Below, in pieces: positions 29,585 to 42,462 of a stretch of 64,000 bases of DNA (position 1 is the stretch's first letter; every line of letters begins with the position of its first letter). The notes under the pieces are model-generated. The model did no database searches. It was not told the origin of the DNA and saw only the letters and a list, made by a program, of their open reading frames with translations. The stretch lies in the NCBI GenBank assembly GCA_037178975.1, contig JASJZH010000004.1, forward strand, positions 3,410,001 through 3,474,000. The letters run 5' to 3'. A program made the position numbers and the translations under genes. Source of the stretch: Oscheius tipulae. Its lineage: Eukaryota; Nematoda; Chromadorea; Rhabditida; Rhabditidae.

Positions 29585-32500
29585 TCAGCAGAGAGGACTT
29601 CTGCTATCCGCAGTCCGTTTCCTCTTATCCAACTGTCCAACAACTCTGCCAGGGCGGCTGTTGAACTGCCCGATGACAGTTCCTAAACTTGTTCGTTGCC
29701 GATAACCTCTAGGACTCACATTTGCCAGTTGGTTCAAGTGTTCTGCCAGACAGTTCTCGTCTACCAAAGGCTGTCTGGATATTCTTTCCATGAAATGGCC
29801 AACCAATTGTCTGATTCGACCAACTTCTTTTGAAAAGAGAAGACGACTGGAAGAAAGACCGGCTGTCGGTTCGGAGCTGCTGAAACAATCGACGAGAGTC
29901 TGAGAGACGACAGTCAGGTCTGCTTCGACTGTGATCGTTGGAGGCACGTCGAAAAGGAGTCTTGGTCTATTCAACAGAACTGCCCAGAAACGGAGAGCGT
30001 ACAAGTTGGATTTCTGAAAATAGTTTCCAATAAAAAGGAATTCTGGATACCCATTGATGCGCCACAGCTGCCTCAACACCATTCCTCGCTGCTTCTTCGT
30101 CCAAGAGGTCGAAAATGAATTTGAGAGGGGCTGGATAGCCGGTCTCTTCCGAATAGACAGCCCCTTCTAAAAGATCTTCGATGTAGTTCTGGACGGTCGT
30201 TTTGCTGGTTAACAGCCTTGTCAGATAGACTTCCGGGATATTTTTCGGGATTGTATCGTCGATCTTTTTCCTCTTGTCCATTGTCTGACCACTCAGCTGA
30301 GTCAAATGGAAAAGACCGGGAAGAGATAGGGTGGCACTCGGAGCTCTTTCCATACTGCTCCAAGAACATTGCCCGCTGTCAGAGTTCCGATGCTCGAAAG
30401 GACCAGGGCACATGAGAAGAAGAGCCCCAGGAGGAACCCCGAATCTCTCCAAAGTGTTTAGGCGACGAGACGAATGGTCTGTCTCGGTGAGAGTTACTGG
30501 ACCGCGTCGGGGACAATGCCATTCTGAATTGCTTTGCATATTTGGACTAATAAAGGAGTTACCAAGATCAAAAGTTCGGGTGCTGGGGCGATGTGAATAT
30601 CTGATGCCCTTGTAGACGATGTCCAACAGTTTCGATTTGATCTGCCCGATCGAATCACAGGATTGAACTTTCAACATGAACGGTCCTTTTCCCTTCAAGT
30701 CCATCACCAAAAGGTCCTAAAGAGCCAGTTAGTCCGGAAGTCTAAAAAAAACTCACAATAGAAATGGAATCTACTGCCTCCCGTAACAGCATGCTTTCAT
30801 TGAGAGTGTACCGAGCCTTGCCAGTTATTTCGTCCACTGGTCCCCTTTCTGCTTGACATTTGAGAGCCTTGTAGAGTTGGAGAAAAGAATGAGCCTGATT
30901 GTCGACCACGTAAGGATACATGGCTATTGACAGCCATTTGCCGACCAACTTCTCAACCAGACTCTCGCTAGATCGGAACAAGAGACCAGCATTTCCGTTC
31001 TGAATTAAAATTTTGCTTTAATTATTAGGGGACTACCTACATGAACAGTTTTAGCAATGTGAGCACGGAGAAGATCCGTCATGACGACGGTGAAATAATG
31101 GAAGTTGCGAAGAAGAGCCTGAACCAGGAGTGATGACAACAGACTCTTTTCTTGGAGAGACACGGAAGGATCCGCATCTGCTGCATCTACTATCTGAATC
31201 ATTACCGTTTAGCTGGACAATAATAATCTGACCGCGAAGATAAAGTGCTTTGTGCTGAGAAGAGAGTCGAACTGGGCGAGAGTGAGTGGGTGTCGTGTCG
31301 CGTACAGACTCGGTGACGAGGACGGACTGCCATCCATCCAGAGAAGACGATTCACAAATTCTTTGAGACTGTTCACTTCGGCCCCGCCATTGTCTTCCAG
31401 ATTGAAACTCATTGCTGTGTGAAGTTCGGCGAAGGCAGTCTTGCATTCCTTTCGGATTGTTCCTTCCAGTTCCTCCAACTGCAGCTGGATCTTTCGGTAG
31501 TCTCGCTCCTTCTCCGTATTTTTACGTCTCCAGAGACAGAAAAACAAAAGAAGAACGAACATCAGGGCGAGTAGAAGTAGGACAACAGGTAGCCACAGCT
31601 GTATCATATGCATCGGTGTAGAATACTCAAGCAGTCCAAGCTCTGTCCTGACTCGGCCAATCGTAACTGTCACCAGAGGAGCGTCTAGCACGGGAATTCC
31701 TAAACGAAACATAAGTCAGAAACTAAACTGGGTAATACCGTTCTCATCAGTCGGTTCGGGTTGTTCCACCGGAGCATTGCAGACGAGCTGTCGACTGTCC
31801 ACAAGCGTCACGTAGCATCTCTCCTTGCCTATGAATATCTGTAATTGGTGTTTTTGCTGAAATTTTTTGAGTCAAACCTTGTAATCATCAGTGTTTGCTG
31901 CTTCGTTCAAATGAACTCCGTCCAGAATCAAAGGCTGATTCGACTGATGAACACGTGTTCCATGGAAGGGAGTCAGCTGCGGATCGGGCGTAACTGACAA
32001 CTGTATCCGCGGTCCCAAATTCCGAACCGAGCTGACGGCATCCATTGCAAAACCAATTGGATACCTGAACAGAATCTGGGTAATTTATATTAAGTACGAG
32101 GCAACCTCGAGTATTTGAGAGATGTTCGATCAGAATGGACCAGCCGCGGAGAGAGACAATACATGGTGGTAGAGTTGACAATCTGACAGCTGGATGTTTC
32201 GGAGACCACTTCCGCTGACAGTTCAGAACTTCCAAGAAGGTATGTCTTAGCAGAGGAGACGGAATCAAAGTTCTTTCCTTCAACTACCAGTGGTTTTCCT
32301 CCAGACTTCCACACTTTCAAAGGTCGAATCGATGAGACTACTGGATCTGGACGGAATTCGAAGGAGGTAGTCATTTTGACAGTTGCCGCATCGATAGTCA
32401 GTTCGATAAGATTGACAGTTTGAGGGTAAGGAACCGATCCGACCAGGCAGGTAAGCGACTTTGAAGTGTTGCGATGGATGACTGGACAAGGGACACTTCC

Positions 32501-35500
32501 GACGTTGATGGTAACGTTGCTTCCACTGTTGAGATTTGATCCATATAAAGACAACTTGGTTCCTCCGGATACTGGTGCAAAGAGAGGAAAGATACTTTTA
32601 AGACCGACTTCGACAAAGGAGAACAAGTCTCGAGTCTCTGCTGTCCTCTTGGATGATCTTCCAACTGCTACTCTAACCGAGCCAGTCGATGTTCCTTTCT
32701 CCACCACACACCGAATAGTCCGACTAATATCGTATCCAATCACTTGGCACTTGCTTCCTCCAACAAAAACTCGATCTCTCACGTCTTCGATCGAAGTTCC
32801 CAGATCTCTGCCCGAGATTGTGATGACTGTACCGCCTTCTTGTGGACCCGAATGGGGATGGAACTGAAGTTGAGAATAAATCTGTTCTTCGAGGAAGAAC
32901 TCTTACCGATGAGATATGCGGTCGATCACATTCGGAGGCTGAATGAGCAGCGCAACTGGCCGAGCATCTTCCTGAACACCATCCACAAGACCATTTCTGC
33001 TCAAGAGCCGCGCAACTTGAGCAGTCGGCAGCCAGGAAGGAACAGTCGTACACACTGACTAAAACTTGGATCGTTATTTCATTGTTAATAGGATACCTTG
33101 TGAGACGTCGACCAACAGCCCGTTACGAAGAAGTTCGATTGGCACTGTCTGGTTGGAACTGTTCACTTCCAGTTTTACTCCTTTACAGACAACTGTCTTT
33201 CCTTCGAGAGATGCATTGACCACTCGGTTCTTGTTCAGTCGACATGTCAATCCAGTTTTTGGCAACTTGTTCACATTGACTACTTCCAGCTCAAGATCTT
33301 TCGAAACATCAGCTGCCAAGAGAACCTCCTTCTTGACTATTCTCGCACATTCTCTGGATGAGTCTCCTGAGCACGATCCCTTGGTCTGACATTGTCCGGA
33401 GGAAGAACACCAGTCGCATCCTTCCATCTGAACACACTCGCCACATCTGAACGCTTTAATTTCTTTGAAATATAGAAAAAGTTACATGTTGAGTTGTTGG
33501 CAGTCGTAGAAACTGTAGTTGTATTGAAGAATGTGGTGCGAGGAAAGAGAGGTCCGCAACTTTAGAACCAACTGTTTTTGTCCATTTGTGAGAGAGATGG
33601 AAGGAGCAGCACATCGAACTCCCTTCTCCGACCAAACTGCCTCCGAAATACTTTGTCCAAAAAGACATTCGTACTTCTGAACATTTTTGATTGATCAGAA
33701 TCATGATTTTCCTACATAATGACTGGGCTGTGGAAGGTTCTTGACCGGGAGAAAGACAGTCGACCGTGTTCCAACAGGCAAATTGGATGGTATGGGTGGT
33801 CCGTCCTCGGCTGGACAGACATCGACGATGGCTGTTGGACAGGAACTCGAGGTCTGACATTGATTGGTCGAGTGGCACCATTGGCAGAGAGGATCTTCGG
33901 ATAGAAAACAACTGGTGCATGTTGTTGATCCGGAACAGTCAGCTAATGGTATCCAACGAATCTGAAGAGAAAAGATTGGTTCCCAGAAAGAATCCCTCGA
34001 GAACTGGTGGTGTGAATTACGATCTTTTCTTGTCGCAGTTTACGACCTCCCAGTGACAGAGGGCACATAAATCAGACATATGATGAGATGTTTTGGACAG
34101 TTGTCGAGCAAGCTTTTTGTCGCGTCTCTTACACAAGCCTCTAGTGAAATATATTGGATTAGACTCTCGTCGAGTTATTAATAAGACGGAGCCTGGCGCA
34201 ACATAAACGAATTGTTCTATTCATACCTCATGATCCGTCTGAACCAACATCTTCATGTCCTTGAGAGTCACAGTTCTGATGGATTCGTCGCCTCCAGTTG
34301 TACCAGCATATTTCTCCAGCTGTTGTTGGTTTCCCCATTTCAACTGAAATCATACTCCTTGGCAGATGGCTCCTCGGATAAACATCGTCTCGCAGAGCGC
34401 AATCTCACGTAACGCGGGCAATTAGAGGAATTACGGATGCTGCCCAATCGCGGGAATGGAGTAATGAGACTTACTTTGACCAGGCTGCCATCCTTCATCC
34501 CGGTCACCACAACTCTTTCAGTTGCAGCCATAGCTGTCACTGTGCCTCTGCTTTCCCAACTCGCGACTTGGACCGACTCGATGCTACCTCCGACCCCCAT
34601 CTCACATGTGTCTTCGGAGAGCGGCATGCGCGATTTCTGAAAACATTTCATGGATGACCAGCCGACAATTCCCCCGGGGCAGAAAGGAATCACTTACATT
34701 CGTGCATTTCTTGTCGCGTCCAATGTGCGGAAGACCGATAGAGTCGGAACCTCCTCTGCATCTGTCCAGATTGTACCAATAGGTGAGAGCTAATCGAGAC
34801 ATCGGGAAGACACAAAGGGCTGATCGACGATAGGATGAATCCGAAAATGAGGCAATGAGTTGGTCACCCTCCAAGGTAGCCGCTGTCAACTCGGGATAGT
34901 TCGAATTGTCCTCTGACCGACATTGCAACTCGATTTCACTGTAGGAGATGAATCTGAAAGTGTCTATTTTTCACCCTATTGAAAGGACTCTGAAGAGGGT
35001 CCCTTGGACACTCCTCGGCTGGCAAGATTGTTTGCGGAGGAGGCCAATTAGAGCGCTGTAGCGGAAATCATCGCGCGGATCAGTCTCCACAATGGTCGTC
35101 CCTCTTACGGACAACAGTTTTGACAAATCGAAGTGAAGAACTGGATCTCACCTTGTGTCGTTGGCACAGAATCTAATAAGCTTCGTGACTGGTTTCTTCC
35201 CTTGTACAGCCGCAATATATACAAAGTGACCGTGCTGGAAGGAAGTGATATATTTGACCAAACTACGGTATTCTTCTCGAAGATAGACCGCTGCTTCACC
35301 CTCAAGACTTCCTGGAAACAATAGTAGGAATTTGGCCAAAAAGTAATTATACCAGAATTGGCAATGGACAGATCAGAGAGCATTCGGAGACTGACAGCTG
35401 GAAAAGGATCTCGATAAGGCGATTCGGATGTCGGACTAGCTGCCACAATAAGTCCTTTTCTCGTCTTGAGCCATACAGAGGATGACTCGGGACTATTGCC

Positions 35501-36016
35501 CACAACTGGAACGTCTCCTGTCCGTGAGAGTGAGAGATCTGTCGAACTGTAGACGGAGCAGGTACCCAGACGAGTAGAGCCACAGACAAGCAGTCCGGAG
35601 GGTGTGAGAGCGAGTAGTTTGTTGTGAGTGTCTGTCAACTTGGGTCTAGCATCTCGAAGACAACTTGTCCCATCGTGACTACAGAGCGGAGAGTCTTTCA
35701 CGGGTCCTGTGCTGATCGAATGCTGTAGAGCGAGTGTGGATGCAGACAGGATTGTGACATTGTTCACTGTCCCGACGAAGATCTGAAAAATTAAGGCTAG
35801 GGTCAATAAGTACTGTTAGGATGCCAGGTGAGATTGGCACCTGAGCACACATCGGGTGTCAGAATATCGTGTGTCAGTCGGAGATTTGCTCACCTTGTCG
35901 TCGACTAGAAGCACATGGTTGATGAGTTGAAAGGATTGGAAGCTGCTGGAGAGGCAGTGGACAGAGAAGGAGGCGAAAAGTAGAAGGACTAACAGAAAAA
36001 GAAGCAGGGACGACAT
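29585..36016 (-). CDS. plx: Plexin (semaphorin receptor)
   Basis: Type I receptor for semaphorins. ATG 36016: signal peptide (MSSLLLFLLVLLLFASFSVH), then an N-terminal sema propeller (FQLINHVLLVDDK; IFVGTVNNVTILSASTLALQ; SGLLVCGSTRLGTCSVY), Cys-rich PSI modules (EGCDWCSSSGQCQTKGSC; CSSCAALEQKWSCGWC) and several IPT/TIG folds (PVSGGTKLSLYGSNLNSG; KVWKSGGKPLVVEGKNF). TM LWLPVVLLLLALMFVLLLFF. The split RasGAP cytoplasmic region includes ECKTAFAELHT, the arginine-finger segment LLFRSSESLVEKLVGKW, ERGPVDEITGKARYTL, a ubiquitin-like Rho-binding part (LKVQSCDSIGQIKSKLLDIV), and SKTTVQNYIEDL with PLKFIFDLLDEEA. It ends RSPLC at 29585. The Arg pair of vertebrate plexins (RR) is R-S here. Whether this is plx-1 or plx-2 is undecided. 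The span of 6.4 kb has about 25 short introns. Confidence 0.92.
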
Positions 36017-37188
36017 AAGGTCATTTTCTGGAAATGTTTGATCAAACGGACCATTGTGGAGTAGCCAAAAGGTCGGCTCTGGCCATCTTTAGATATGCAA
36101 ATGCGCGAACAATACTTGTTGACCGGCCATTGATGCGAGTGCCAAGAGGCCCTCAAATATTGGCAAAACGAGCCGACCATCTCTAACCGAAAGTCAAAAG
36201 AGACCTCCTAATTGGAGACAGATGCTACCAGTTTTTATTGGTCGGGAGAAAAACGAAGAAGGAGGGAGAGAGGGAAGGAGAGAACAAGCGGGGTGGTCAA
36301 GACAAACAGACACGCTCCCGGAGGATTACATATTCATAAAGCTATAAGCGGTCACCTCCAGTTCGCAATGGAATTAGACGATGCTCAATATGCAAATGAG
36401 GTGTCCCTATATCAGGGGGGACACGCCCACGAAGGCTGATATTTCCGCGCAGCAGAAGGCAGCAGATTTTAGGGGAGATGACAGGGCGTCGAGTTACTCA
36501 TTCCCTTTTATCAGACGAGAGAAAGGGGCCCATTGGAGGGGATTAGGACTCGTTCGACATGAGCTTCGACCCTAGGTCAGGTGCGCGGGATGGGCGCGTA
36601 GAATAATTAACTGATTGGGATTTCAAGCGGAAAACCGCAATTGAACTAAGCAGGGAGAGCTGAAAGGTGAGAGATGGGACGGGACTACTGACCCAATCAG
36701 AGCGAGAAGGGACCAGTCCGGAAGACGACCTAATTAGCAAGAAAGGGGCAAGAATAACAGCGCTGACAGATGGCTCAAATGGAGAAAAAGGGAGACGACC
36801 TTCCATGATCTGCTGTTCTGACCTCCACCCATTATTATTCCGGTTAGACACCTTTCCACTCGACACGGATTACCGCGGCGGCATCTGTCCTCGACCGCAA
36901 CTCTCTAAAAGCCATTGCCGACAGAGAGCTTGAAATTGGATCGGGAACAGTCTCTCTGGCCTCTAAAGAGAGGCGCCACAGCTGATGGCCACCATGATAG
37001 CTGGACGAGTTTGTTTATTACGGGACGAGGTTATTTACGAGCTGTTTCTACGGGCGAACCTGTGCACTCATAAAGGACCTTGGGGGTACATTAGCAGTCG
37101 ATCCAAAAAAGTCATTTTCAGAGGAAGACCACATTGGAACAAGGAAAAGCGTCCTGTCACCTTGGCAACCCGCATTCCTAACAGACAA
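36017..37188. promoter_or_regulatory. Divergent promoter region of plexin and IFT22
   Basis: 1.17 kb without supported genes; open frames here lack protein character. It contains scattered TAATTA/ATTA homeodomain-like cores (for example CCTAATTAGC near 36729 and AATAATTAAC near 36602). At its right end is an X-box just before the IFT22 start. Confidence 0.5.
37156..37169 (+). promoter_or_regulatory. X-box (RFX/DAF-19-type) motif
   Basis: GTCACCTTGGCAAC matches the imperfect palindrome GTNNCC-AT-RGNAAC used by RFX factors to drive ciliary genes, with TT in place of the central AT. It ends 19 bp before the ATG of the intraflagellar-transport gene. This is closer than the usual 60-150 bp in C. 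elegans, but the functional match is striking. Confidence 0.7.
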
Positions 37189-38144
37189 ATGTCGTCCATG
37201 AAAATTCTTCTTCTCGGTCCAACCAAGGTCAGTCTTTTGAATCCAAAATGAGCGTCAAATTGAAAAGTTACGACCAACTGGTCGCTCATAAAAGTGCAAA
37301 AAAAATAATCCTCTTTTCAGGCCGGGAAGTCTGCAATTGCTACATATTTAGGAGAGACCGGCGATTGGGAGGCGTGTGAGACATACAGACCGACAAAAGG
37401 TAGGAAACGAAGGCAATCGTACAGCTCGGATGAGTCTAATGAGGCGCTCGGAAACGCAGCCACCTAATGAAACTAATGAGCGAGAAATGGAATGACCAAC
37501 GGATGTCTTTGTGGCTCCGCTCAACAAAGAAGACTTTTAGGTGTGAGGATCATCGACTTTGAAAGTCGAGAAGAAGGTGGATATAAGAATATTGTAGAAT
37601 TGGAACTCTGGGACTGTAGCGGCGATCAAAAGTAGGAGAGATAGTCGTAAAAGAACATTGTGTAGGTACAAGGACTGTTGGACGGCCATGAAAGACGATG
37701 TTACGGCTGTAATACTGGTGGCAGATCCAGACAGCAACTCGGCCGACGACCTCCTGCCTTGGTGGGTTCAATATCCGTCGCGGCCAGAAGGCAATAAGGT
37801 GTCATTTGCATCGGTCAAGATATGACGAGCGAGGGCTTACTCAACTCGAGATTGACGAGGCCGATTGCAGGTACAACGAATTCGTCCAGAAGACGGGAAT
37901 TTCCAACGAAAATGTCTTTGTTCTTCTCAACGAGAAGGGAGACAGAAGCACAAATCAGGAAAACATCGCTGCTTTCAAGTAGTTCTTAGTTCTTTAAAAA
38001 AACAAAAATGAATTTAGACTGATTAAGGACGTGCGGTATCTGGCTATCAACTTGCGGCATGAGGGAGATATTCTGAGGGAAAATGTGAACAGTTTCATAT
38101 TGAGAGCTCGTGGCAGTGGACAAGTATCGGATAGATATGAATAA
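37189..38144 (+). CDS. ift-22: IFT22/RABL5 small GTPase of intraflagellar transport
   Basis: Rab-like component of the IFT-B complex in cilia (C. elegans ifta-2). Exon 1 encodes MSSMKILLLGPTK (37189-37227), then AGKSAIATYLGETGDWEACE, giving the P-loop GPTKAGKS across an intron. TYRPTKGVRIIDFE, the G3-like ELELWDCSGDQKYKDCW, VTAVILVADPDSNSADDLLP, the G4-like NEKGD near 37930 and the C-terminal VRYLAINLRHEGDILRENV all fit RABL5. The C-terminus GSGQVSDRYE has no prenylation Cys, as in this family. Met4 is an alternative start. The X-box upstream supports ciliary expression. Confidence 0.9.
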
Positions 38145-38417
38145 AGTAAGATGCTATCAACTGCGACCCCATGAATCAGCCAGGCGGTGAAAAGAAGATG
38201 CGGCTGGAAGATTAGGTTGCGGCTCTGTTACTTCTTTCACGACTATCAAGCCGTCGGCGGAGGCCCATCCCATTAGGGAGGCGCCCTGTAGACAGGCACA
38301 TTTAGCATGTCAGTCGGAAAAAGGCAACCAAGGACACGGTTTATAAAAAGCTGAAAACCACCCGCAGAGAAATAGTTACAGTGCACAAATCAGCGGAAAA
38401 GAATAAGTATGAATAGA

Positions 38418-39565
38418 CTAATAGCGTTTGCGGATGGTATGTCCACCTCCTTGGAACGGACTTGCTCCCTTCGATTTGTTTTGTGCCTCTTCACGCTCTT
38501 TCATCTCACGTTCCATCACGACACGCGACTTGTAGTCGTATCGGACGAAGTTCAGTTTGCCTAAAGTGGTATTGTTGGTGAAATGAAAGATACTCTACCA
38601 GGAGTATAGTCGGTATTACAAACGACAGGTCCCAGTACCACTGGCTCCTCTTGTTGACCGGTTTCGCAGATACTATTCGACGAAGGTTTCTTCTTGCCGT
38701 CCAGACGCTGCCCACTTCCAGCGAAGGCCGAAAACTGGCTGGTAGGAGCAGCCACAGCTGTAGGTACAGGAGCTGCTGGCTGAAATTGCATTTGAAACAT
38801 GTACTTTTCAAAAAACCTACCTTGGGTACGTAAGTATCATGCTTCGGCTCAACGTAACCCTCAGGAGCATCGAAATCCAAGTTCAAATCGCATTCAATAA
38901 TACAGACGGCATTTTGCGGCTTCAGTTCTCTGATTTGAAACTCGAGCACCTGATCAGCATAGCGTACGGCGATTCGGTCATTCTTCGTCAGGCAAGCAAA
39001 CTTTCGAAGTTCCACCTCGAGTACAGCTCTGAACAAGACGAAGTGTTCATTTGAAATGAAAAACATACCTTGGATTACTTATGTTGAGAAAATCAACAGA
39101 CAGAGGCTTTAGTTTACAGTAAGTAGCATTAACGAGAGTCGCAGAATCGATTCGAACCATAGCCCCTTCGGAGAGAAGTAAGTGTCTCATCATCTGAATA
39201 CATTTTTCTTGGGAAAATAATACTAGAAATATACCCATCCGGGCAGATAGCAGCGTCCTTCCGGAGCAGAAAACTCGAGAACACCACAATGAGTGAATCT
39301 TTGAACACCATCCTCGCAATTGGTCAATTTGAAAAGCATGGGATACTGGATGTTGAGTCGAACCAATTTGTCAAGGGAAGAGGTAGGCAGAAGGATCTGA
39401 ACGCTTATATCAAAAACAACAAAGAGAACAAACCTTTCCACTGTAGTCCATGTCGTTGACTTTTTCCGTGTTGGCTTCCCAGAAAGATTGTATGTGGAAG
39501 GCGCGTAGCTGCTCGCTGAAAGGTCTCCCGAACCCTTGTTGAAATCCGGCAATCCAATTTTGCAT
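38418..39565 (-). CDS. ufd-1: UFD1, ubiquitin-recognition subunit of the CDC-48 complex
   Basis: Partner of NPL-4 and p97/CDC-48 in extracting ubiquitinated proteins (ERAD, chromatin). Starts [20 protein letters not shown] at 39565, after a TTTCCAG acceptor. The double-psi barrel is clear: [110 protein letters not shown] low-complexity Pro/Ala region with basic [14 protein letters not shown] follows, ending in the conserved tail [16 protein letters not shown] ... [10 protein letters not shown]. Length about 310 residues, usual for the family. Confidence 0.93.
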
Positions 39566-40100
39566 GTTCTGGAAATACTTCCTTTACAATTTGCAAGAGG
39601 CGTCTGCGACACAAGTCAACTCTATTCTGGGATAACACTTGACAATGTTTGTGGACTTTTCTGTCAAGTATAAGAGAAAGTTATTGCTTTAGCTCCTAGA
39701 TGAGTTTTTGTTCCCTGCACAATAAAACCGCCGACCAGGCGGCAAAACCGAAGTAAAAAAAATAGAAGTACTCGAGGTTTAAAAACCTAATAAGGGAAGT
39801 AAAGCGCATTACGAAAAGTTTATGTAGAGAGATTAATACTGAAACAAAATACAATTTCGACAAAGATATTCTCAAAGGTAAAGTGAAAAAGGGAATACTG
39901 TATGTTAGATCAAAGACGTATCCACCAGTAGGAAACTAACAAGGGAAAACAAGGAGTCAACATGAAAAGATGGCTTATGGAGAAGACAAAATTCTTCTGA
40001 CATGGCTGGAAATAAAGGCACCAAAATGAGGAATTAAAGCAAAATGATTACATTTGAATCTAAAGAGAGCCAACAGGACCTAAAGACAAATAAACGTGAT
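39566..40100. other. Intergenic between ufd-1 and uridine-kinase gene
   Basis: 535 bp, AT-rich, no coding frame seen. It holds the 3' UTR of the upstream minus-strand gene and the 5' region of ufd-1. Same orientation on both sides, so co-transcription is possible but the spacing is long. Confidence 0.45.
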
Positions 40101-42462
40101 TAACAATCGAAGGGCTCGTCTCCTTCGTCGTCCGACAGACAAGTTCCATAGTAACGGTCCTAAAACGTTCATTTTACTATTAAAAACACGAAACCCACTC
40201 CGAAATTGCCCATTCCTGGAATCACATAGAAGTTGTCGCTGAGGGTCTTATCGACAGCGGAAGTAATAAGTCGGACCTAATTATTTTCATTTGAAAATGA
40301 AAGGGTCAAACCTTGGGGAATGCATATGCGAGAGAATGAACTCCAGGCTCGGACATCAACAGACTGAGGAGATAGATGTTTTCTTCGGGAACGTCGTGGT
40401 CCAGCAGAATGCGGATCGCCATCATAGCAGCAGCTCCTGCAGTTTTCATAAGTTGATACGATAAAAAAAACGAACCAGTGGCGACGGTAGCATCCATGAG
40501 CATGACCTTGTAGTTGTGAATGTCCTTTGGCAGACGCAGGAAGTACAACTCAGGTTCGAGTGTCTGCTCATTGGTCTGGATCAGAATCTTGCCCATCTAA
40601 ATTGATATTTTGGGACAATTGAAAAGAATTCAAACCTTGACGTCCTTTACTATGGCTCTCAGTGAGTTTTCCATGGTTTCACCAGCTCGCATGATGGCAA
40701 CTCCACAGATCTCTGCGTCTTTGCGACGCCCGATGAACTTGTGTCCGTTGCTCAGCTCGATTTCGACATCTCTGAACGGGATGAAGTTCATGGCCTCTTC
40801 AATGAGAATGCGAGTCAGACGTTCCGAGTAGAAAATGATTTCATCTCTGAAACTCATTGAAAATTATAAAAAAAAATAAAGGCCTACCTCTTGGAGAGTT
40901 TGTTGCGAATGAAGGTGAGAAGACCACGGACTTGAGGCGTCTCTTTGATGAGATGGAGAGACTCTGGCAGTTCGTCGGGAAGATCAACAGCTCCATTCAG
41001 CAGTTCGAGACGGACAGCTTTATGGGCAGTCTCGTCGTAGCCTAATTAGAGGTGTAACACAGACAAATGTTACAAGTACCTCTCTTGATCAGCTGTGTCA
41101 TCACTTGCTTGGCGATAAGATTGATTGCAACATCGTTGTCACCTCCGCGTGGTACAATAATATCGGCCACCTTCATTCCCGGAGCGATGTATGCCTCGAA
41201 AGCGGGCTGAAAAGAGAATTCGTCACAAAATACCCAAATAGAACCTTGACGAATCGAAAATATTGGTCCAGCACTCCCTGGGTATCACGTCCGCGCTCGT
41301 TGATATCACGATTCAAACGACGAGCAAGACGCAGATCTCCATCCGTGTCGACGAAAACCTTCATGTCCATCATGTTATTAATATCTTCTCGGTGGAAGGC
41401 TAGAATTCCTTCGAAGATCAAAACATCGGCTCCATACATGATCTGCAACTTATCACAGTCAAAGATTGAAAATGTGGCTGACCTTGGGATTGTTGTCTCT
41501 AGCATGAGTGGTGAAGTCGTAGACTGGAACTTCGGTGCTTTTTCCCTCGCGAAGCCGGCTGAGAACATCGAAAAGCAGGTCGAAGTCGAAGGCGTTGGGA
41601 TGGTCGAAGTTGTAATTGGCCTCTTCTGCCTGCTTGTGCTGTTCCTCATTTAGCACCTGCTCATTTTGTTAAGATCAACAACAAATATGAAGCACCTTGT
41701 AAAAACTGTCCATACTAAGAACAGTCACCCACGGGATCTCTAGTTTCTCGATAATCTTGGCAGCAACCGTAGTCTTTCCACTAGCTGACCTGAAGAAAGA
41801 CAGTTGCTACGAAAAAGGCAATGCTGACCCGCCGCAAATTCCAATAACGTAGGGCTGCTTGAGAGTCTGTCCACTTTTGTCGTACCTAGATTACTCAGTT
41901 AGTTGGTTCCGATGAAACAGTTACCATGGCGGTCTCCCTTTTGTGTAAATTTTTCGGCCACTCTTCGTCGTCATCAGATGATGCTCACTCTTGGAACCAC
42001 TGAGAGTACGAAGACGACGACGAGGGGCCGGAGGAGATGGGGAGTTGCGAGGGGCCATCTCGCTCACAGAAGATCCTGAAGCAATATTGTTAGATGTGGG
42101 GTAATAGCCATTGAACCGACTGTTGTAATAATGTGACAATCAATACTGAACTGTAAAATGGGCGTTTAACGCGGCTATTTTCAACCGCATGCATAAAGTC
42201 TAGACAAACTGAACACCTGCAAATGGTTTTGCTCGACTTCTTCTCAAACTAAAGTTTTTTCACAACACAACGTTAAACCTAACCAGCATTGTGAAAACGC
42301 TTCATCTTGTGGATTGGAAAAAAATCTGTAAAACTGGAAATATCTAATTGTTTCGGGTTATTCAAGATTACACAAAGAAATCAAAAACTGACCTGAGGAT
42401 TTGGCATAACTGGGAATCTCCTCGATTCTCACCGAGCGGGCCTCTCTCCCGTCTCCCCGCAT
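40101..42462 (-). CDS. Uridine kinase / UPRT-like fusion (UCKL1 type)
   Basis: Pyrimidine-salvage protein. [20 protein letters not shown] at 42462 (after TATTTTAG), Ser/Pro/Arg-rich leader ([20 protein letters not shown]), then a uridine-kinase domain with P-loop [82 protein letters not shown] uracil-phosphoribosyltransferase-like domain follows: [93 protein letters not shown], ending DEGDEPFDC. The PRPP-loop MDATVATG differs from the D-P-M-L-A-T-G of active UPRTs, as in UCKL1, so UPRT activity is doubtful. Intron 1 (about 300 bp) is long for this locus. Confidence 0.9.
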
